A DNA stretch of 64,000 bases from Siphonodentalium dalli. Taxonomy: Eukaryota; Mollusca; Scaphopoda; Gadilida; Siphonodentaliidae. How positions within the stretch are numbered: position 1 is the stretch's first letter; each line of letters opens with the position of its first letter. Shown here piece after piece: positions 59,643 to 64,000 of this stretch. The notes beneath the pieces are model-generated. The model was not told the DNA's origin. It did not search any database and saw only the letters and a list, made by a program, of their open reading frames with translations. The position numbers were made by a program, and so were the translations under genes. The stretch is taken from positions 183,874,209-183,938,208 of the forward strand of contig CP136064.1 of the NCBI GenBank assembly GCA_032622095.1. The letters are read 5' to 3'.

Positions 59643-61790
59643 ATACTATTAATAAAAGGGTAGTTTTAGTATTAAAAACAGTTAAAACTATGTACAATCT
59701 GCTTACTTGTTGGTGTGGTCTAGGATGATAAGAGGCTTCAAGACATCGGGCGATAGCCGCGGATAGCGTCAACTTGAAGCCCCATACATCCTCAGAAGAT
59801 ACAGAGTCTTGTGTTAAATTATTCCATTGAGTGACAGTTCGGGGGTAAAAAGAGTATTTGTAATTGTCTGATGTTGTGCCTATCTGGATGAAATTTGCTT
59901 TGCTAACAGATGATCGTGTGGTTTTGGATTTTGGGATGAGTACATTATTTGAATCAGAAAAGACAAGATTGTTATTAATTTTGTAAAGCATTATGAGTCT
60001 GGATTTAAGTCGTCTCTCTTGTATGCTTTGCCAGTGAAGGTTGTCAATCATCTCGGTGACTAAACTGATGTTATGAAATCTTTTTGAGACATATCTGGCT
60101 GAGCGGCGTTGTACTTTTTCTAATTTGTCTATTTGTCCTTTGTGATGTGGGTCCCATATTGTAGCGCTATATTCAAGTTTGGGCCTAACGAGTGCTTGAT
60201 ATGCTCTATTCTTGATATCTATAGATGCTACCTTAAGGTTTCTCTTTAAAAATCCAAGTGCTCTATTGCCATTTGATGTTATCTGATCAATATGCTGATC
60301 CCGATGTAAGTTATTTTGGATAGTAAGTCCGATGTATTTTACAGATTTGACTGCTTTAAGCGTGTGGCCTTTGAGAGAGTATGTAGCAGTTATTGGAGAT
60401 TTTTGCCTAGAGATGCTGAGGAGATTACACTTATCTGGGTGAAAGGACATGAGCCAGTCTTTCTCCCATTGACTAGCTGCATTTAAGTCATTTTGTAGTT
60501 TAGCTGCATCATTGTGATTTTTGATAGAACGGTATATGATGCTGTCATCAGCAAATAGTCTTAGAGTACTGTGTTTCATATAATCGAGAAAGTAATTTAT
60601 GTATAGCAAGAATAATATGGGCCCCAGGAGATAGCCTTGAGGTACGCCAGATTTAACAGAGATTGAATCAGAACTTTGGCCTTCAAGAACTACTGCCTGT
60701 GTGCGGTTTGAGAGAAAGTTAGAAGTTTGCAGATCAATGCCATAGTAACTCAATTTGTGTATAAGTCTGGAGTGAGGGACCTTATCGAATGCTTTTGCGA
60801 AGTCCATGACAATAATATCTGTTTGTAATCCCTTGTTGAAGTTGTGATATAGCTCTTGGGTGAAATCAATTAGTTGAGTCTCACATGATCTCTTGGAGCG
60901 AAAGCCGTGTTGTTTGCTGTACAGGATATCCTGTTTTTTTCCAAATGACGCATGATGTTACTTGCTATGACACGTTCGAGGATCTTACAACTGATGCATG
61001 TCAGAGAGACTGGGCGGTAGTTGATTTTGGTCAGATTAGTCCCCCTTTTTGAATATTGGTGTAACAATTGCAGTTCTCCAATCAAGGGGTACTGTCCCAG
61101 TCTCCAGAGAGAGATTAAACATTGATGTTAATATTGGAGCAATGGTGTGCCTTAGAGTCTTTATGATCTGCCCGTGAATCTTGTCAGGCCCCATAGCCTT
61201 GTGTGGATCTATCTTAAACAGGAGGTTTTCAATGCCTTTTCCACTGACTGTAATTGAAGCCATGGTTTGGTATGGTGAGGGACCTTTATTTGGTGCAGGT
61301 GCACTTTTATTGTCTTCCTCAGAAAAGGCTTTCTGAAACTGTAGGTTTAGGGCGTTTGCTTTGCTAACTGGATCTGTTATGGTTATGCCATTTGTTCGAA
61401 TACAATAAATCCCATTGCTGTCAGACTTCTGAGCCTTAATATAAGAGAATAGGTTTTTGGGTGTTTTCTTACGATGACTGGTGTCAGTTTTCTCGTCATC
61501 GATGTGTAAGCCGAGAATAAGATTGTTAATGTATTCCCAGTAGGATTTGCGAATGTCGCGCTGTAGCTCAGCTTGTAATTTCTTAAATTTGTCGGTATGT
61601 TTAGCTTTCTTCTGTAATTTATTCAACATCCTTATTCTTTTCTTTAGGGGGTGGTTAATCCAGGGGAGTTTATCTTTGGATTTGAGGTGTTTAGATGGTA
61701 TGTTCTTATCTACCTATTTCAGGAGACACGATTCTTTCTTACCACTACACACTACAACGAAGAGCCACATGCCGGCATCTCCAATGTCTT
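59643..61790 (-). pseudogene. 5'-truncated non-LTR retrotransposon, reverse transcriptase
   Basis: Minus-strand reverse transcriptase of the jockey/CR1-like group, in three frames. 61629-61036: thumbless N-terminal part ending with the palm entry (DKIHGQII...DWRTAIVTPIFKKGD). 61085-60870: INYRPVSLTCISCKILERVI. 60885-59641: HGFRSKRSCETQL, motif A (VMDFAKAFDKVPH), motif B (SGVPQG), motif C (LFADDSIIY), then the C-terminal region (LVRPKLEYSATIWDP). The two breaks are one-base shifts in homopolymers (GGGGG near 61040, AAAAAAA near 60940). Coding similarity can be followed upstream to about 61715, possibly 61790; the endonuclease is absent. The frame stays open to the last base of the element, and its TGA includes flanking bases. 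Confidence 0.85.
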
Positions 61791-62717
61791 TCTGATTAGC
61801 ACTAGACTCCTGCATGAGTGATGATATTTTGCGAACTTCAGCAGACTCGTTACGTGCGCTCGCGCAACAGTATGGCGATCAGACAGATTCGTACGTTGGT
61901 GTCACCCTACTCCGTTTCACTCCATGACGTCACCAAAAACGACGTAAAACCTCGTGGCGTTCTGACATTACTGTGCCGCGTTTTTGCTATGTTTATTTTA
62001 TGTGTTGTTTTAGATTATTTGTTTGTCGCAGATATCGCCATTTGTCGGGATTCCCTGTTTCTATATTTAAAACTGACATGCTCGTAGTGAGCCTCGATTT
62101 CGATTTTTTCTCCCAGGTCAAAATACGTCAGAGTTATGACAAAAATAGATCGACCTACATTTTCTCCATCAGAACTCTACATCAAAGAGTCTATAGACTC
62201 CTTCGGGACCTACATAGACTCCTTCATTTGGGTATTTTTACTTATAATTGGGAATTTTATCAGTTTTGGTTCGTGCGAAGACCTCTTTTTATCATGCGGG
62301 AAAAGAGAGACATTCAAAACGCGATTTCGTAATTCGATGCAATAGGCTGAATAGCCTAACCTTCAGCCGAGTTCCGGGTCAAATACGACGAATGACGTAA
62401 CACAAAACAAAACGCATTTGTTGACACAAACACCGTTTGAAGAGTTTATTATTACATAAAATGATCGTTATTGATTAATTATTGATATATATTGTTGCAT
62501 ATTGGCTGCTATCAATATTTACACAAATAGTATTAATTATTTCTTATAATTGCTCCTTTGGTCAACTTTGACTAACGGAAAATGAAAATGAAAATATGCC
62601 GCTGAAAAAAATGTAATCGATATTCAAGTCTCATCCTTTCGGCAACATGGAATTGGTTTTAATTACTTAAATGATTAATATAGTAATATGCCTTTTATCT
62701 GTGATGAAATGAGAAAT
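61791..62717. other. no recognisable feature
   Basis: Short plus-strand frames at 61818-62345 lack motifs. The stretch probably also belongs to the material separating the two parts of the nuclease pseudogene. Confidence 0.5.
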
Positions 62718-62845
62718 GGTAATTGCCTTTTTTTGCTAACATTAAATTAAATTAAATAAAGTAAGTAAAATACAGTAAAATTATTTTTTAAATTATTGTT
62801 TATTACATTTTTGCGCACGTTGGCATCTCTCTGAGTGCATTCTAG
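62718..62845 (-). repeat. dispersed repeat, copy 2 of an inverted pair
   Basis: Complement of 555-688 from GTAATTGCCTTTTTTTGC to CTCTGAGTGCATTCTA. It ends exactly where coding similarity of the nuclease pseudogene begins, so it appears to have truncated that gene. Confidence 0.8.
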
Positions 62846-64000
62846 TTTATTTTTCCGACGCTACTTGTTTTCCCATGTCCGAATATTGCAGAGGTGGTGT
62901 CACAACCTCCCCATGCATGTGCAAACAGGATATGGGAAGTTGTGAACTGTCCAGCCTTGCGCACATCACCGATTCACTATATGGCAGCACTGCCTTTGCC
63001 AGATTTCCGAGCATCAGATTGGAAAAATATGTCGGCCATGTTGGATTTGCAGTGATGGATCAAAAGAATAATCAGATCTGTATCGTCCGCGATAACTCTG
63101 ACGTTTCTTCCATTTGATGCAAACTCTAGGGCATGATAAACTATCAGAGTATCTGCGTCACCATTGCTGTTATGAAGTGCATGCCCATCACCCGATCAGA
63201 GGCGACCAAGCAAGTTGATGAACTGACTTTTGTTTCTCTCATTTGAGAGGAATATTTGATGGTTATTTTGGCTCTGTTGTTTCAGTGACTCGAACTTCGG
63301 CACATGTTTTGTCAGATCGCCGGCTGTGCTCGTGATCTTTAATGGACGGGCCATGACCATAACCATCGAACACGATGCAACTCGAGCCATACTTTGTTCG
63401 GACGTACTTCTGATATTGAGTGGCTACTTCCTTGTATGTTTAGTTTTTGATCCACTTCACACTATAGAGAAGAGCTCCGCCACCAAGAACGGTCGCAATT
63501 CCCTTCTGGGAATATTCGACTTCCTGAACGGAATCAGTCGGAGCCTTCGCTAACTGTGCTTTTGCTGGTTTACGTATTGATTGATCTTTGAACAGAGAAG
63601 TTGGTATGGTCGTCAATTCGTAAGAAAAAAGCTTCACCATACTTTCCTCACGCTGGGCGATAGCTATCAGTCGTGAGAACAACAGCGTTGGATTGAATTG
63701 AACTCGCTCGTTATCAACTCGAATCCCGGGTTACAGATGATCCAGAGACTTTATGTGATCTTTTCTTTTAATTTATGCCTCAGTGGTGCTCACATTGTCA
63801 AGTTATCTCTGGATTGTTTGGCCAACACTCTCAGAATCGGAACAATTCACACCATCAGTTCCATTGGACGTTAACCCCGATGACAGCGAACTGAGTTTCT
63901 TCTCATTGGCATCAAATTCTCATCAAACCAGGTTTGCAAACTAACCATATCATCGAAATCACGCTTTCGCCTAGATTCTCCAATTTCAATGTGCTGCTCA
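62846..64000 (-). pseudogene. PIN-fold (FEN1/XPG-like) nuclease family pseudogene, N-terminal and catalytic part
   Basis: Starts beyond the right edge. Minus-strand frames read in order: TSNGTDGVNCSDSE, RVQFNPTLLFSRLIAIAQ, LFSYELTTIPTSLFKDQ, GGALLYSVKW, KYGSSCIVFDGYGHGPS, IFLSNERNKSQFINLL, then three acidic motifs (NGDADTLIVYHALEF, VIADDTDLIILL, GCDTTSAIFGHGK). The acid clusters and GCD resemble the metal-binding sites of FEN1/XPG nucleases; this is my inference. At least six in-frame stops and one frameshift (near 63290) kill it. It breaks off at the repeat 62718-62845. The 80-codon frame at 63440-63682 is its longest open piece. Confidence 0.82.

Overview
Eukaryotic (metazoan) nuclear DNA, AT-rich and almost entirely non-coding. 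The signs are spliceosomal introns, a C2H2 zinc-finger gene, a Ty3/gypsy fossil, a non-LTR reverse transcriptase, Helitron-type elements and many small inverted-repeat transposons (MITEs). The mix of families resembles marine invertebrates such as molluscs, but no sequence here fixes the species. There are no bacterial operons, no CRISPR arrays and no convincing RNA genes. Most short open frames are chance readings through repeats.

Layout. 0-9 kb: small fold-back elements, a minisatellite in inverted arrangement (1978-3215), a TTAA-flanked MITE (4673-5166) and an array of short palindromes (6988-7446). 9-18 kb: MITEs, a Helitron-like element (11738-12310), microsatellites and a degenerate minisatellite. 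18.4-20.6 kb: a decayed Ty3/gypsy gag-pol on the minus strand. 21-33 kb: MITEs, including one MITE nested in another at a TTAA site, and a subrepeat array broken by two later insertions. 33-38.5 kb: a TTAA-bounded composite holding a minisatellite that was itself split by a second Helitron-like element. 40-48 kb: the only credible host gene, a three-exon C2H2 zinc-finger gene (40164-43151, plus strand), followed by fold-back elements, an inverted copy of its 5' end with exon 1, an 890-bp tandem duplication and an array of TGATATCA-type palindromes. 48-57 kb: mostly featureless, with a satellite-like array near 54.5 kb. 57.5-64 kb: minus-strand remains of one large gene of a FEN1/XPG-like (PIN-fold) nuclease family. 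Its C-terminal tail lies at 58533-58965 and its N-terminal and catalytic parts at 62846-64000; they are separated by a duplicated flank, a non-LTR reverse transcriptase and other repeats.

The genes do not form a pathway. The window is best read as a transposon landscape around one zinc-finger gene. Several insertions can be proved inside the window because an uninterrupted copy of the target is also present: the Helitron-like element at 35496-36465 (A|T target) and the TTAA MITE at 26653-27146. The most intriguing candidate is the PIN-fold nuclease relic, whose 3' flank resembles the termini of a MITE at 32248-32776 and so may belong to a DNA transposon that codes for it.
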